Assembly (NCBI RefSeq): GCF_006438965.1
Contig: NZ_RCZM01000006.1
Coordinates: forward strand, 205,912-269,911
From: Pedococcus bigeumensis
GTDB taxonomy: Bacteria > Actinomycetota > Actinomycetes > Actinomycetales > Dermatophilaceae
DNA length: 64,000 nucleotides
Reading direction: 5' to 3'
The notes beneath the pieces were generated by a model, which had not been told where the DNA came from, did no database searches, and saw only the letters and a program-made list of their open reading frames with translations. Positions 34,069-42,273 of this stretch are shown in pieces (position 1 is the first letter of the stretch; every line of letters starts with the position of its first letter). The translations under genes and the position numbers were made by a program.

Positions 34069-35153
34069 CCTCGTCCCTTCGTGTCGAACCATTTGGTCAT
34101 GCTCACCGTGGTGCCGTGCCCGGTCTCGGAGACGATGTTGAACTCGTCCATCAGCCGTCTGGCCCCGGGAAGTCCGAGGCCGAGTCCCTGGTAGGTGCTG
34201 TAGCCGTCTTCCAGGGCGCGGTCCACGTCGGCGATCCCCGGCCCTGTGTCCCGAGCGACCACACGGATGCCGGGTCGCGGTTGCTCGAGGAGCTCGACCG
34301 TCACCTCACCGGTCGAGGCGAACCGGACGATGTTGCGCGCCACCTCGGACACGGCCGTCGCCAACATGGTCAGATCTGCTCCCGCGAAGCCCGCCCGAAC
34401 CGCCATCTCTCGCGCGGCCGACCGGGCGGCGACGATGTCTGGGTCGGCACTGATCGGCACGTGGATCTCGTTGTCACGGACCGGCCCCCTGCCCAGCAGT
34501 GGCTGGCTCAGCCGAGCACAGAGGTCGCACTCCAGGAGGTGCCGGGCCGCGTCGACCTCTCGCTGACGCCTGCGATCCGCGCTGGACAGTGCCATCAGGA
34601 CGGCTCGGCAGCGGTCCGTGGGCGGCTCGGTCCGCTCGAGCGCCAGGAGGTACTCGACCCTCAGCCGTGCCCTGGTCCGCTTGAGCTGCGCGGCGACGGC
34701 GTTGGCCGTGCTGCCGGTCTCCTCAGCCAGCGACTGGGTGGCCCGGCCGCTCACCTCGTGGGCGAGCAGGACCTCGCGCTCACGGTCGGTCAGCCGGCGC
34801 AGGGCCTCGGTGATGGCCGACTGCTCTTCGGAGGCGACGACGACCTCCTCGGCCTCGTCGGGCTCGCTGGGGTCGTGGATGCGGTGCTGGTTGCGGGCGT
34901 CGCGGTCGTCCTGTCGCCACATCGTGGCCATCACGTTGCGGACCGTGGCTATGGCGTACGGCTCGAGCATCCCCGGCTCGATCCGGTCCTCCGCCGCCAG
35001 GACCCGCAGCAGCGTCTCCTGGACCAGGTCCTCCGCGGCCGGATGCTGACCGATGCGGGCTGCGACGATACGGCGGAGCATGGGGATGAGGGCAGCGACG
35101 TCTGCCGCCCCTCCCGATTCCTGCGGCTCGTTAGTCGCCCGCGCCGTGCTCAC
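34065..35153 (-). CDS. Sigma factor - zinc motif - RsbT-like kinase fusion protein
   Basis: I take the GTG at 35153 as start: 'MSTARATNEPQESGG', then residues about 21-90 sigma-70 region 2 ('HPAAEDLVQETLLRVLA', 'YAIATVRNVMATMWR') and 113-165 region 4 ('LTDREREVLLAHEVSG', 'SLAEETGSTANAVAAQLKRT'). His205-x3-Cys209-x2-Cys212 with Cys182 resembles the zinc anti-sigma motif. Residues 232-356 are a GHKL ATPase of the RsbT type: N box Asn274, 'DTGPGI' (302-307), 'GLGLGLPGARRLMDEF'. The rsbR start overlaps the stop (ATGA). So sigma factor and stressosome kinase are on one chain; I have not met this as a described system. Confidence 0.85.
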   Translation of the reverse strand: MSTARATNEPQESGGAADVAALIPMLRRIVAARIGQHPAAEDLVQETLLRVLAAEDRIEPGMLEPYAIATVRNVMATMWRQDDRDARNQHRIHDPSEPDEAEEVVVASEEQSAITEALRRLTDREREVLLAHEVSGRATQSLAEETGSTANAVAAQLKRTRARLRVEYLLALERTEPPTDRCRAVLMALSSADRRRQREVDAARHLLECDLCARLSQPLLGRGPVRDNEIHVPISADPDIVAARSAAREMAVRAGFAGADLTMLATAVSEVARNIVRFASTGEVTVELLEQPRPGIRVVARDTGPGIADVDRALEDGYSTYQGLGLGLPGARRLMDEFNIVSETGHGTTVSMTKWFDTKGRG

Positions 35154-35325
35154 GAGGGCGACCCTACGCCGAAATTGGCGTTTCCACCGCTCTGACCTGC
35201 GGCTTTGTCCTCCACCAGCAAGACGTGGAATGCCGAGGTCGCCGTGAGTCACCGAGTGGACACCGGGTGGCGCCGGGAGAGGAACCTCGCAAACCGACGC
35301 CACCCGGCTGACCCGGCCCCCGCCG

Positions 35326-35520
35326 TCAGGTGGTGGGTGGTGGCTGCTCGCTGGGCCTGGTCGAGGACTCATCGTCCGGAGCAGGAAGGTCGACCGGGAC
35401 GAGGTCGTCGAGGGCCCCGCTGCCGTCCAACGGGTCGACGTATCCGGGAGGAGGAGGAGGGTCGCGCGGCACGGGGACCCGGACGGTCTCACCAGTGGTC
35501 GGCGGAGGCACCTCACCCAT
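35326..35520 (-). CDS. Small acidic proline-rich protein
   Basis: The ATG at 35520 lies 9 nt after GAGGAG. The 64-residue protein 'MGEVPPPTTGETVRVPVPRD' continues with a Pro run, then an acidic stretch with many Asp and Pro residues, and ends PPPTT. No domain is seen. It is isolated between the sigma-kinase fusion gene and the next hypothetical gene. Low-complexity content makes it uncertain, but the ribosome site and lack of a better frame support it. Confidence 0.4.
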   Translation of the reverse strand: MGEVPPPTTGETVRVPVPRDPPPPPGYVDPLDGSGALDDLVPVDLPAPDDESSTRPSEQPPPTT

Positions 35521-35676
35521 GACTCGATACTCCTCGCGGCGGAGGACGCCGGGCGACATCCCTTTGACGTAGGTGAGAGGAGTCTGGGGCGCTTTCCTCC
35601 ACGGTCCACGCCTCCAGCTTCGCGAGCACGTGCAGGAGCCCGAGCACGAGTACTGGCGCGACCAGGGCGACGGCGT

Positions 35677-36117
35677 TCACACCGGCTCCCCGTGGGCCCT
35701 CCCGGCGCGGGCCGAGTGTGTCCTCCGTCCGGGTCGACTCTCCCCGCGAGGAAAGGCAAGCGACGGTTCGATCGCGAAGGCGTCGACATCGATGGCGATC
35801 CCCATGAGGTCGAGCTGGAGCGATCTGACGACGGGGCGCATGCCGGCGTCGTCGCGCACCAGGTCTGCCGGTGCGGTGGCTCGCCGGCTGTCCACCCCGA
35901 TCAGGGTGCCGTCCGGCTCTCGGAGCTCCCCAGTGAAGACCCCCGTGACGAAGGCACCGCGCGGGGCGATGACGAGCCTCTGCAGGCGCAGGTGGCCGGT
36001 CATGGCGCCGACCCGTCCACGCGGGGAACGGAACGAGCCTGTGATCGTGGTGCTGTCACCGTCGGGGGTGCGCGGCCCCCCGCGACGGGGTCGGGGTCGG
36101 AAGGCGATCACGGTCAT
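35677..36117 (-). CDS. Hypothetical protein related to the next secreted protein
   Basis: The ATG at 36117 gives 146 residues; a weak ribosome site (TGGAGA) precedes it. There is no signal peptide. 'HLRLQRLVIAPRGAFVTGVF' and 'VVRSLQLDLMGIAIDVDAFA' match in pattern the 'GTAFTAPLQDVAVTQGCSI' and 'LHLDLLGLVIDLAPVHLDI' parts of the secreted protein encoded upstream at 36245-36784. The two are probably diverged members of one beta-rich family, one cytoplasmic and one exported. No function is known to me. Confidence 0.6.
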   Translation of the reverse strand: MTVIAFRPRPRRGGPRTPDGDSTTITGSFRSPRGRVGAMTGHLRLQRLVIAPRGAFVTGVFTGELREPDGTLIGVDSRRATAPADLVRDDAGMRPVVRSLQLDLMGIAIDVDAFAIEPSLAFPRGESRPGRRTHSARAGRAHGEPV

Positions 36118-36244
36118 GACTGGGTCTCCATTTGCGTCGGGTGGGATGCCAGCCGGGTTGGGCTGGTGGCGACAGTGACGCCCCGCAGGTGAGGGGAGGC
36201 GGGACGCCACTGCCACGACAGGTGCTCAACGGCTCAGAGGCCCT

Positions 36245-36784
36245 TCAGAGACCGAGACCCGTGAGCAAGCGGTTGAGCAGCGCCGCGATCCCACCGAGGG
36301 CACCGCCCGGGCCATCAAGCAGGCCGGCCACGGCACACAGCAGGTTGCCGAGGAGGTTGCCTGCACCCGGGACTGCCGTGATGTCCAAGTGGACAGGGGC
36401 GAGGTCGATCACCAGGCCCAACAGGTCGAGGTGGAGGGGGCCGAGGTCCAGGTTCAGGATGCTGCAGCCCTGGGTCACTGCCACGTCCTGGAGGGGTGCC
36501 GTGAACGCCGTGCCGCCCGCGGGGATCCCGGTGCCGCTGATGGTCCCGGAGAGCTGCACGACGCCGTTGACCACCGAGGTGGTGAGGTTGCTCAACGACC
36601 CCGTGAACGCGGTGCCGTCAGGCAGCGCACCGGTGACGGGCAGCGTGGTGGCCGCGGGCTTGGCGGCCGAGGCCGCAGTGTGGGCCGCGGGAGCAGCACT
36701 GGCGGACGTGGCCGCCGGGACGAGCCCCACTGCACCCGCGAGCAGGACAGCAGTGGCGGTACCGACAAGTTTGGTGTTCTTCAT
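36245..36784 (-). CDS. Secreted protein of unknown function
   Basis: The ATG at 36784 follows GAAGGAG by 8 nt. The 179-residue protein has a clear signal peptide (basic 'MKNTKLVG', hydrophobic core, cleavage after 'TSASA' near residue 31), then a repeat-like beta region ('VTGALPDGTAFTGSLSNLTT', 'GTISGTGIPAGGTAFTAPL'), one Cys at about residue 107, a 'LDLGPLHLDLLGLVIDL' stretch and a C-terminal Gly/Leu-rich hydrophobic tail with a second Cys. The alternating pattern suggests a beta barrel or lipid-binding surface. Confidence 0.7.
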   Translation of the reverse strand: MKNTKLVGTATAVLLAGAVGLVPAATSASAAPAAHTAASAAKPAATTLPVTGALPDGTAFTGSLSNLTTSVVNGVVQLSGTISGTGIPAGGTAFTAPLQDVAVTQGCSILNLDLGPLHLDLLGLVIDLAPVHLDITAVPGAGNLLGNLLCAVAGLLDGPGGALGGIAALLNRLLTGLGL

Positions 36785-37121
36785 GACGTGCTCCTTCGGT
36801 GGAACCCGGTGAGGACTCCGTTGGGGCTGGTTCGTTGGCGAAGGCTTGGACGCTGCTGGTCCATCGGTGCCCTGCCACACAGATGAAGACCCCGCTCGAG
36901 GGGGAACGTGACGCGGGACGTCGCCGGTCAGCGCCCTTCTCGCCCGGGAGGCCGGCCCGCCAGCCCTTCGCGCCAGCACGCAGCCCCCGACCGCCAGGTC
37001 AGGAGGGCAGGACGCAGCTACCGACCTCCGCGTCACGCCCGGGGGACCAAGGCGTCACCCGGGTCGTGAGCACGACCAGGCAGCCTTCGAGGAGCCGGAC
37101 AGCTCGATATCGCTGGTCAGA
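36785..37121. other. Intergenic region left of the tRNA remnant
   Basis: No convincing gene is seen. It contains two direct copies of GCGTCAC followed by CCCGGG (37030-37062) and a small dyad GTCGTG/CACGAC (37063-37076). The dyad could end transcription of the original tRNA on the minus strand. Otherwise I see only the upstream region of the secreted protein gene. Confidence 0.4.
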
Positions 37122-37165
37122 GAGCCGACGAGGGGACTTGAACCCCTAACCCCTTGTTTTTGCGC
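37122..37165 (-). other. 3'-end fragment of a tRNA gene, probable attachment site of the integrated element
   Basis: On the minus strand the T arm AGGGG-TTCAAGT-CCCCT (37147-37131) is followed by the 3' acceptor strand CGTCGGC (37130-37124) and discriminator T. The 5' acceptor partner GCCGACG, D arm and anticodon arm are missing upstream. The acceptor sequence GCCGAC.../...GTCGGC is typical of actinobacterial tRNA-Thr. Such a 3' fragment is the standard duplicate left where an integrase has used the tRNA 3' end; the intact tRNA should be at the other end of the element, to the right of this window. Confidence 0.65.
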
Positions 37166-37934
37166 GCCACTCTTTCGACTGTTCTGGTTGATACCGATCG
37201 CCACCTCGCTCGTGCACAACTTGGCTGCCGCAAGTAGCGGTCGTCTCGCTGCCGTAGCGGACAGTTCGGCGGCAAAGCGGTGGGCAAAGCGGTGGGTCCG
37301 ACGCGCGCAGGAGCCGGCCACGCGGGTCTGCGCATTGACCCAACGGGAAGAGCTCTGGAAGGTGACCGGCTGCGATGCCGGTACGGAAGCCAGCTCCACG
37401 GGTCCGAAGACCGGACTACGCCGGAAGGTGCTGGCTGGGGCTTACGGCACCCATACGCCCGCCCGCTCCGTCCGTCATCAGCGCAGTAGACGGTGAGCTG
37501 AGGCTGAGTTGAGAGCAGCGTCCTGGAATCTGACCAGGCCGCTGTTTTCCTGTGCCGCCCTCGGCGCAGCCGCGCCCGGAACGGCCGCCAGGCCGCATGC
37601 CCGGCACGGCCGCGCCGCAGGCGCGGCTCGCGGCGAAGCCGCGTTTAAGCCAGTAAGGAAAGTCCTCACCAACCGCCGCTCTGCCGGGCGTCCGACGCCG
37701 CTCTCCCGGGCGCAGCGAGCACTGCCCTCGAACGGCAACGTTCTGACATGCGTGCGACCGCTAGCCATCCAGCCAACTGCGACCCAAGGCTGGCACGTAT
37801 CGCTTCGGCAACTGAGGCTGCCAACGCAAGCCGGGTACGGCCCTGGCCGTGGTGCCCAAGTCGGGCCTTGCAGAGTTGGTCCAATCTCGACCGAGGGGGG
37901 CATCGGCGGTGAAGCCGTCTGCTTAGATGGGCGC
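37166..37934. other. Non-coding left end of the island
   Basis: Open frames here are short or Arg/Pro-rich and none has a credible start. The part 37560-37650 is very GC-rich with overlapping inverted repeats (for example CGGCT...AGCCG around 37626-37645), perhaps a relic of an insertion or a terminator array. A -10-like TTAGAT lies about 7 nt before the GTG of the DUF262 gene, suggesting a leaderless start there. No integrase or excisionase gene is present. Confidence 0.4.
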
Positions 37935-39548
37935 GTGACTGCTCAGCAAGTCGAATCGACCACCTTTCGCGCGGCCGCTCTTTTCGCCAATAGCAGCTTT
38001 GTGATCCCGGACTTTCAACGGGATTACAGTTGGCGCGAAGACGCCGAGGTTTCCGCGTTTTGGGAGGACTTGGTAGGGGCCCTGGATGCGGGTGAGGACT
38101 ACTTCCTAGGTTTGATAATTCTCACTGATGATGGCTTCGAACGAGAAGTGGTTGATGGGCAGCAGCGACTTCTTACTTTGTCCCTTTTCGCCAACGCCCT
38201 CCGCCTTGCTGCTGTTGCCCGCAACCGCAGACTGGTCGCCGATACTCTGCAAACCACGTTCTTGTTCTCGATCAATTACCAAACCGAGGCGCGAGAACCG
38301 CGGTTGGCGCTGTCCGACGACGCTGATGCCGGTGATTTTAAGGCCCTTATCGAGGCCCCCACATTGACCTTGGCCCCAACAAGTGGGAGTTCGCGCCTCA
38401 TCCAAGCGCACAAATACTTGACGGCGCAGCTCGAGCGAGACCTGGAGGCCTCAGGAAATGCCACGTTGCGACTCGGGCGGTGGGCCGAATTCATTAGCAA
38501 CGAGCTGACCTTCACAGTCTTCACACACCCGAATCGCTCGGCCGCATTTCGGGTCTTCGAAGTTGTTAACACTCGTGGCAAAATTCTTACACCAGCCGAG
38601 CTCATCAAGTCCTACGTCATCGGCCGTAGTTCGGAATCCGACCGAGACAATACGGTACAACGCTGGGGCGCCATCGAACAGCAGTTCGCCGACCTGCAGG
38701 CCGACGAACAATTGACCACGTTCGTGCGCCACGTCGTTGAGCTGAGGCGTGGTTATGTAGTTCCTAAAGAGCTGTATCAGATTGTTACGAAGGCTTTCGA
38801 CGGCCCGGGGGCCGCCCAGGATCTCCTCAGCGACCTCGAACAACATCTCCCGGTCTACATTCAACTCATAGACCCCACCGCCGATGTGGAATCTACCGAA
38901 CTACGGACAAGGGTCTTCAGGCTGCTCAGCTGGCTATCGGCGGCACGCTTCCGACCGCTGTTCATGGCGGCCGCAGCTACGGGAGATGACGAACTTCTTG
39001 AGCGATCACTTGCCGTCGTCACTCCCGGCGTCCTAAGCGGCAATTTTGGGTCGGGCGGCATCGAAGCGCAGTTTGCTCGCGCCGCTCGCCGTGTCCACCA
39101 AGGCGAATCCGGCTGGGATGAGACGCTGTCGGACCTTGGCAATCTGCGCCCCAGCCGGGAAGAGTTCGAGATTCGGCTCACGCGAAACCTGAACAAACTG
39201 CACGCGCAAGTACTGCGAGCGGCACTGGTGCAGCAGTCACCGACGCCTGACATCGTCGGGTATGCGCATCAAGTGCGTCCGCGCAACGGCGAGGGATGGC
39301 CCGACTTTGATGACGCTGACTACAAGGAGTTCGGCGGCAACTTGGCCAACTGGCTGTTGGTCACTACAGAGCGTCGTCCTCCTGGCGCTCGTACGCCAGA
39401 CGCGGTGAAGGAGAAATTGCTCCCTCATGTCATCAATAATGAGCTGGTTGAGCCGGCAGATCTGCCCGTCTGGACGTCCACATTCGTCGCCGCTCGAACC
39501 CGAGAGTACGCCCAAACCTGCGGAGACATCTGGTATGGATCTCGTTAA
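37935..39548 (+). CDS. DUF262 domain protein, probable defence component
   Basis: I start at the GTG 37935 (537 residues). The DUF262 signatures are present: 'FVIPDFQRDYSWREDAEV' (22-39) and 'EVVDGQQRLLTL' (71-82), with 'FTVFTHPNRSAAFRVFEVVN' and 'NTRGKILTPAELIKSYVIG' as the next conserved block. DUF262 proteins (GmrS-, SspE- and related effectors) hydrolyse nucleotides through the DGQQR motif and restrict modified DNA in known systems. The C-terminal half lacks a clear DUF1524 HNH nuclease. It overlaps a PIN-like gene by 14 bp, which could supply the nuclease. Confidence 0.8.
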   Translation: MTAQQVESTTFRAAALFANSSFVIPDFQRDYSWREDAEVSAFWEDLVGALDAGEDYFLGLIILTDDGFEREVVDGQQRLLTLSLFANALRLAAVARNRRLVADTLQTTFLFSINYQTEAREPRLALSDDADAGDFKALIEAPTLTLAPTSGSSRLIQAHKYLTAQLERDLEASGNATLRLGRWAEFISNELTFTVFTHPNRSAAFRVFEVVNTRGKILTPAELIKSYVIGRSSESDRDNTVQRWGAIEQQFADLQADEQLTTFVRHVVELRRGYVVPKELYQIVTKAFDGPGAAQDLLSDLEQHLPVYIQLIDPTADVESTELRTRVFRLLSWLSAARFRPLFMAAAATGDDELLERSLAVVTPGVLSGNFGSGGIEAQFARAARRVHQGESGWDETLSDLGNLRPSREEFEIRLTRNLNKLHAQVLRAALVQQSPTPDIVGYAHQVRPRNGEGWPDFDDADYKEFGGNLANWLLVTTERRPPGARTPDAVKEKLLPHVINNELVEPADLPVWTSTFVAARTREYAQTCGDIWYGSR

Positions 39549-40386
39549 TCTCGAGCGCCTTATGCTCGATCGACTTTCGCTCACCCAATTCAGAACGGTG
39601 AACGCCGGAAGATCGCAGAGTATCGATGTTGGCGCTTTGGGTCTCCACGAACTTGCAGGAATCGGCCTGGACACGAACGTGCTAAAGCACTTCAGGTCTG
39701 ATCCCTATCTCGCTACCTCCATGGCAGAAACCCTGCAAGACCTGCACGTTGCTTTGATCATGCCCGGTCAGACGGTGATCGAATTCTGGAATAATCATAA
39801 GACGTTTGCCAAGGAGGACTGGAATCAGATCAACAGCGACGTTGCCAAGTTGAACAAGAAGTTGGACGACATGGGCGCCCTGCCGTTGGCGGATCAGCGA
39901 ATTCAAGGAATTCAGACGACTATTGCCGAGATCGTCACAGAACTACAGGAATCGACGGCTCCCGATTTCCTGCAGCGCTCGGAGCAGGTCATGGAAACTC
40001 TGTTGGAGTACGCGGTTCAGCCAATGGTCTCCCGCGCCGCGTTTCACGACGTGGGGCTCGTTCGGCTCCGAAGCAAGGTCCCACCCGGCTTCGCCGACGC
40101 AGCCGAGAAGGGGGAGCTAAGTCTTGGAGACTTCTTCGGCTGGTGCGACTTCATGCTCGGAGCACTGAGCCTGCAGGCCGACTCTCAGCCATCGCCGCGA
40201 TTTCTCTTTGTCACGGAGGAAACTAAGCCCGACTGGAGGACGGGGATCTCCGCGCACCCGCAGTTGGTTCATGAGTTTCAGCACGTAACTGGAGGCGAGG
40301 TCGGGGTCGCGTACATGAAGGATTTGCGCCGCCTCCTCAAGGAAGCTGTCTCGGCGAGCCCTGTCGCGGCGACCACGGGGCCGTAG
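39535..40386 (+). CDS. PIN-like (PIN_8 type) domain protein, putative nuclease
   Basis: The ATG at 39535 lies inside the end of the DUF262 gene. In the 283-residue protein 'IGLDTNVLKHF' gives Asp46, 'MPGQTVIEFWN' gives Glu83, 'VPPGFADAAEKGELSLGDFF' gives Asp199, and 'RFLFVTEETKPDW' the last acidic cluster. This order fits the PIN-like domain family found in defence islands. A helical insertion (about 95-165) separates the halves. The tight overlap with the DUF262 gene suggests a two-protein system: nucleotide-hydrolysing sensor plus nuclease. Confidence 0.75.
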   Translation: MDLVNLERLMLDRLSLTQFRTVNAGRSQSIDVGALGLHELAGIGLDTNVLKHFRSDPYLATSMAETLQDLHVALIMPGQTVIEFWNNHKTFAKEDWNQINSDVAKLNKKLDDMGALPLADQRIQGIQTTIAEIVTELQESTAPDFLQRSEQVMETLLEYAVQPMVSRAAFHDVGLVRLRSKVPPGFADAAEKGELSLGDFFGWCDFMLGALSLQADSQPSPRFLFVTEETKPDWRTGISAHPQLVHEFQHVTGGEVGVAYMKDLRRLLKEAVSASPVAATTGP

Positions 40387-40668
40387 GCGCAGGATGCTCG
40401 TCTCCTAGCTGTCCAAGATCGCCGAGGCTGCCGGTTCTACCTCGAAGGAATCAAGGCGGCGCTCCGCGCCCTTCGGGTCGGGCCCCGCGATGGGTCGGTG
40501 GCCACCCCCGGTCAAGCAAGTTCCGAAGTCACCCGGGACATCGGAAACCCGTGCGGGCGCGCCATGTGCGATGCGTTCACTTGCGGCGCGCACGAGGAGC
40601 GAGGGAGCGCGAACCGGCGTCCTCATCAGAGGTAGGGTTCCCGACGTGAATCTCCCTGGGGTGTCGTC

Positions 40669-42273
40669 GTGGCGTTGAACGGACCGGAGCACCTCGGGGT
40701 TCGGCTCCCAGTCGTCGAAGCGCTGAAGATCGCGGGTTGGCAGGAGACTCAGATTCAGTGGAAGCCTGAGTGGAAGGTCCCAAAGAGTCCCCATGACGCT
40801 GCCCGACGCGAGGGAGGCAGCAAATCCTTCGGTCACTGGCCTGTGGACCTGGCTCTGTTCCAAGACCCGGAGGCGGCCAACGACTGGCAGAACGTCCTTG
40901 GGATCTTCGAATTCAAGGCCCCAAACCTGAAGGCGGGCATCTCTCAGCTCGAGATCTACCTGGCGAGGGAACCTCGCGCACGCTTTGGTGTTTGGACCAA
41001 CGGCCGGGACTCCTGCACGGTCTACAAACTGCCGGACGGCACCTTTAAGAACGTCAGGCACCCGGCTGTCGTGCTGCCCTCCCCCGACGACGACTTCGAA
41101 CTCGCGACGTCGAAGGCCATCACGTTCAACGACCTCCTCGTCCCGACAGAGCGCGAGTTGAGGCAATCTTTCAAGGCCCTCCTGGATGTCGTGGTGGCTC
41201 GCGACAGCGTGGTCACACGCTCCGAGCAGCAGTTGGACCAGCTTTGCAACATGCTGCTCCTGAAGTTGGAGTCGGACACCTCAGGAACGATGCAGCCCTC
41301 AAAGCCCGTGGGATTTCAACTGCGAAAGACCGAGGCGGAGACCGGCGACCACATCCGAAAGGCGTTCAGCGCCTTGGTCGAGTCACGCGAGGAGGTCTTC
41401 CGAGAGGAACACTTTCCGTCGTTGTCCTTCGATGACCACACGATCAAGGAGATCGTCTACGCCTGGTCTGGCTGGAACATGCTCGAGGTTGGCGCCGAGG
41501 CGGTGTCATCGGCCTTCCAGGTCTTTCGTCGAGCCAACCTGAAAGCCGGCGAAGGCCAGTACTTCACCCCCGCTCGAGTAGTCCAGGCAGCAGTCCGCGT
41601 GATGGACATTCAGCCAGACGACAAGATCATCGATCCAGCATGCGGAACCGGCGGCTTCCTAATCGAGGCCTTTCGCGACATGTCCGCCCGGATCAGCAAG
41701 CCAGAGACTGTTCGAACCTGGGCCCATCGGCAGGTCTACGGCGTCGACAAGGACAGCATCAACGTAAAGCTCACTCGGGCCATGATGATGGTTCTCGGCG
41801 ACGGGTCGGTCAACGTACACATCGGTGACTCCATCCGCGAGGACCGGTGGCCCAAGGACTACCCCTACCTAGACAGGGCTCTGCGCGACGGCGCATTCAC
41901 CGTTGTCCTGACCAATCCGCCTTTCGGTGAAGGGCTCAAAGTGGCCGCCAAAGACTGCGAGGCGAACAAATACTCGATTTCTCTCGCCGCCGGTGGGGGC
42001 AAGTCCTACAAGGATCTCGAAATCGGCTTGGTGTTCTTGGAGCGCGCCTACAAGCTGCTCACGCCGGGTGGGCGGGTAGCCATCATTCTCCCGGAGACCT
42101 ACTTCTTCTCCTCCTCGTACTCCTTCCTGAATGAGTGGATCAGGACGCGCTTCATAGTGCGAGGAGTGATCAACGTCCCAATGGAAGCGTTCCAAGGGTT
42201 CTGCCGAGCCAAGACCAATCTCTATGTCATGGAGAAGCAAGCAATCCCCCGAACCCAGCAGAGGAGTCGGTGA
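40669..42273 (+). CDS. PD-(D/E)XK nuclease-N6-adenine methyltransferase fusion (restriction-modification)
   Basis: The 534-residue protein starts at GTG. The N-terminal part has an HSDR_N-like nuclease core: Asp60 in 'HWPVDLALF' and 'FEFKAP' with Glu81-x-Lys83. The C-terminal part is a gamma-class N6-adenine methyltransferase: SAM motif 'IDPACGTGGFLIEAF' near 320 and catalytic 'TNPPFGEG' near 416. With the adjacent specificity gene and no HsdR helicase, the arrangement is like type IIB enzymes such as BcgI (A subunit nuclease-methylase, B subunit specificity). Alternatively it is a type I M subunit with an inactive N-terminal domain. Confidence 0.85.
   Translation: MALNGPEHLGVRLPVVEALKIAGWQETQIQWKPEWKVPKSPHDAARREGGSKSFGHWPVDLALFQDPEAANDWQNVLGIFEFKAPNLKAGISQLEIYLAREPRARFGVWTNGRDSCTVYKLPDGTFKNVRHPAVVLPSPDDDFELATSKAITFNDLLVPTERELRQSFKALLDVVVARDSVVTRSEQQLDQLCNMLLLKLESDTSGTMQPSKPVGFQLRKTEAETGDHIRKAFSALVESREEVFREEHFPSLSFDDHTIKEIVYAWSGWNMLEVGAEAVSSAFQVFRRANLKAGEGQYFTPARVVQAAVRVMDIQPDDKIIDPACGTGGFLIEAFRDMSARISKPETVRTWAHRQVYGVDKDSINVKLTRAMMMVLGDGSVNVHIGDSIREDRWPKDYPYLDRALRDGAFTVVLTNPPFGEGLKVAAKDCEANKYSISLAAGGGKSYKDLEIGLVFLERAYKLLTPGGRVAIILPETYFFSSSYSFLNEWIRTRFIVRGVINVPMEAFQGFCRAKTNLYVMEKQAIPRTQQRSR

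Noticed and set aside
37122..37200. A complete tRNA gene on the minus strand
   Set aside because: Only the T arm and the 3' acceptor strand are present; the 5' acceptor, D arm and anticodon arm cannot be found in the 80 bases upstream.
37478..37903. Minus-strand 141-codon frame at the island's left end
   Set aside because: No ribosome site, Arg/Ala/Pro-rich composition and no motif; it overlaps the GC-rich inverted repeats.
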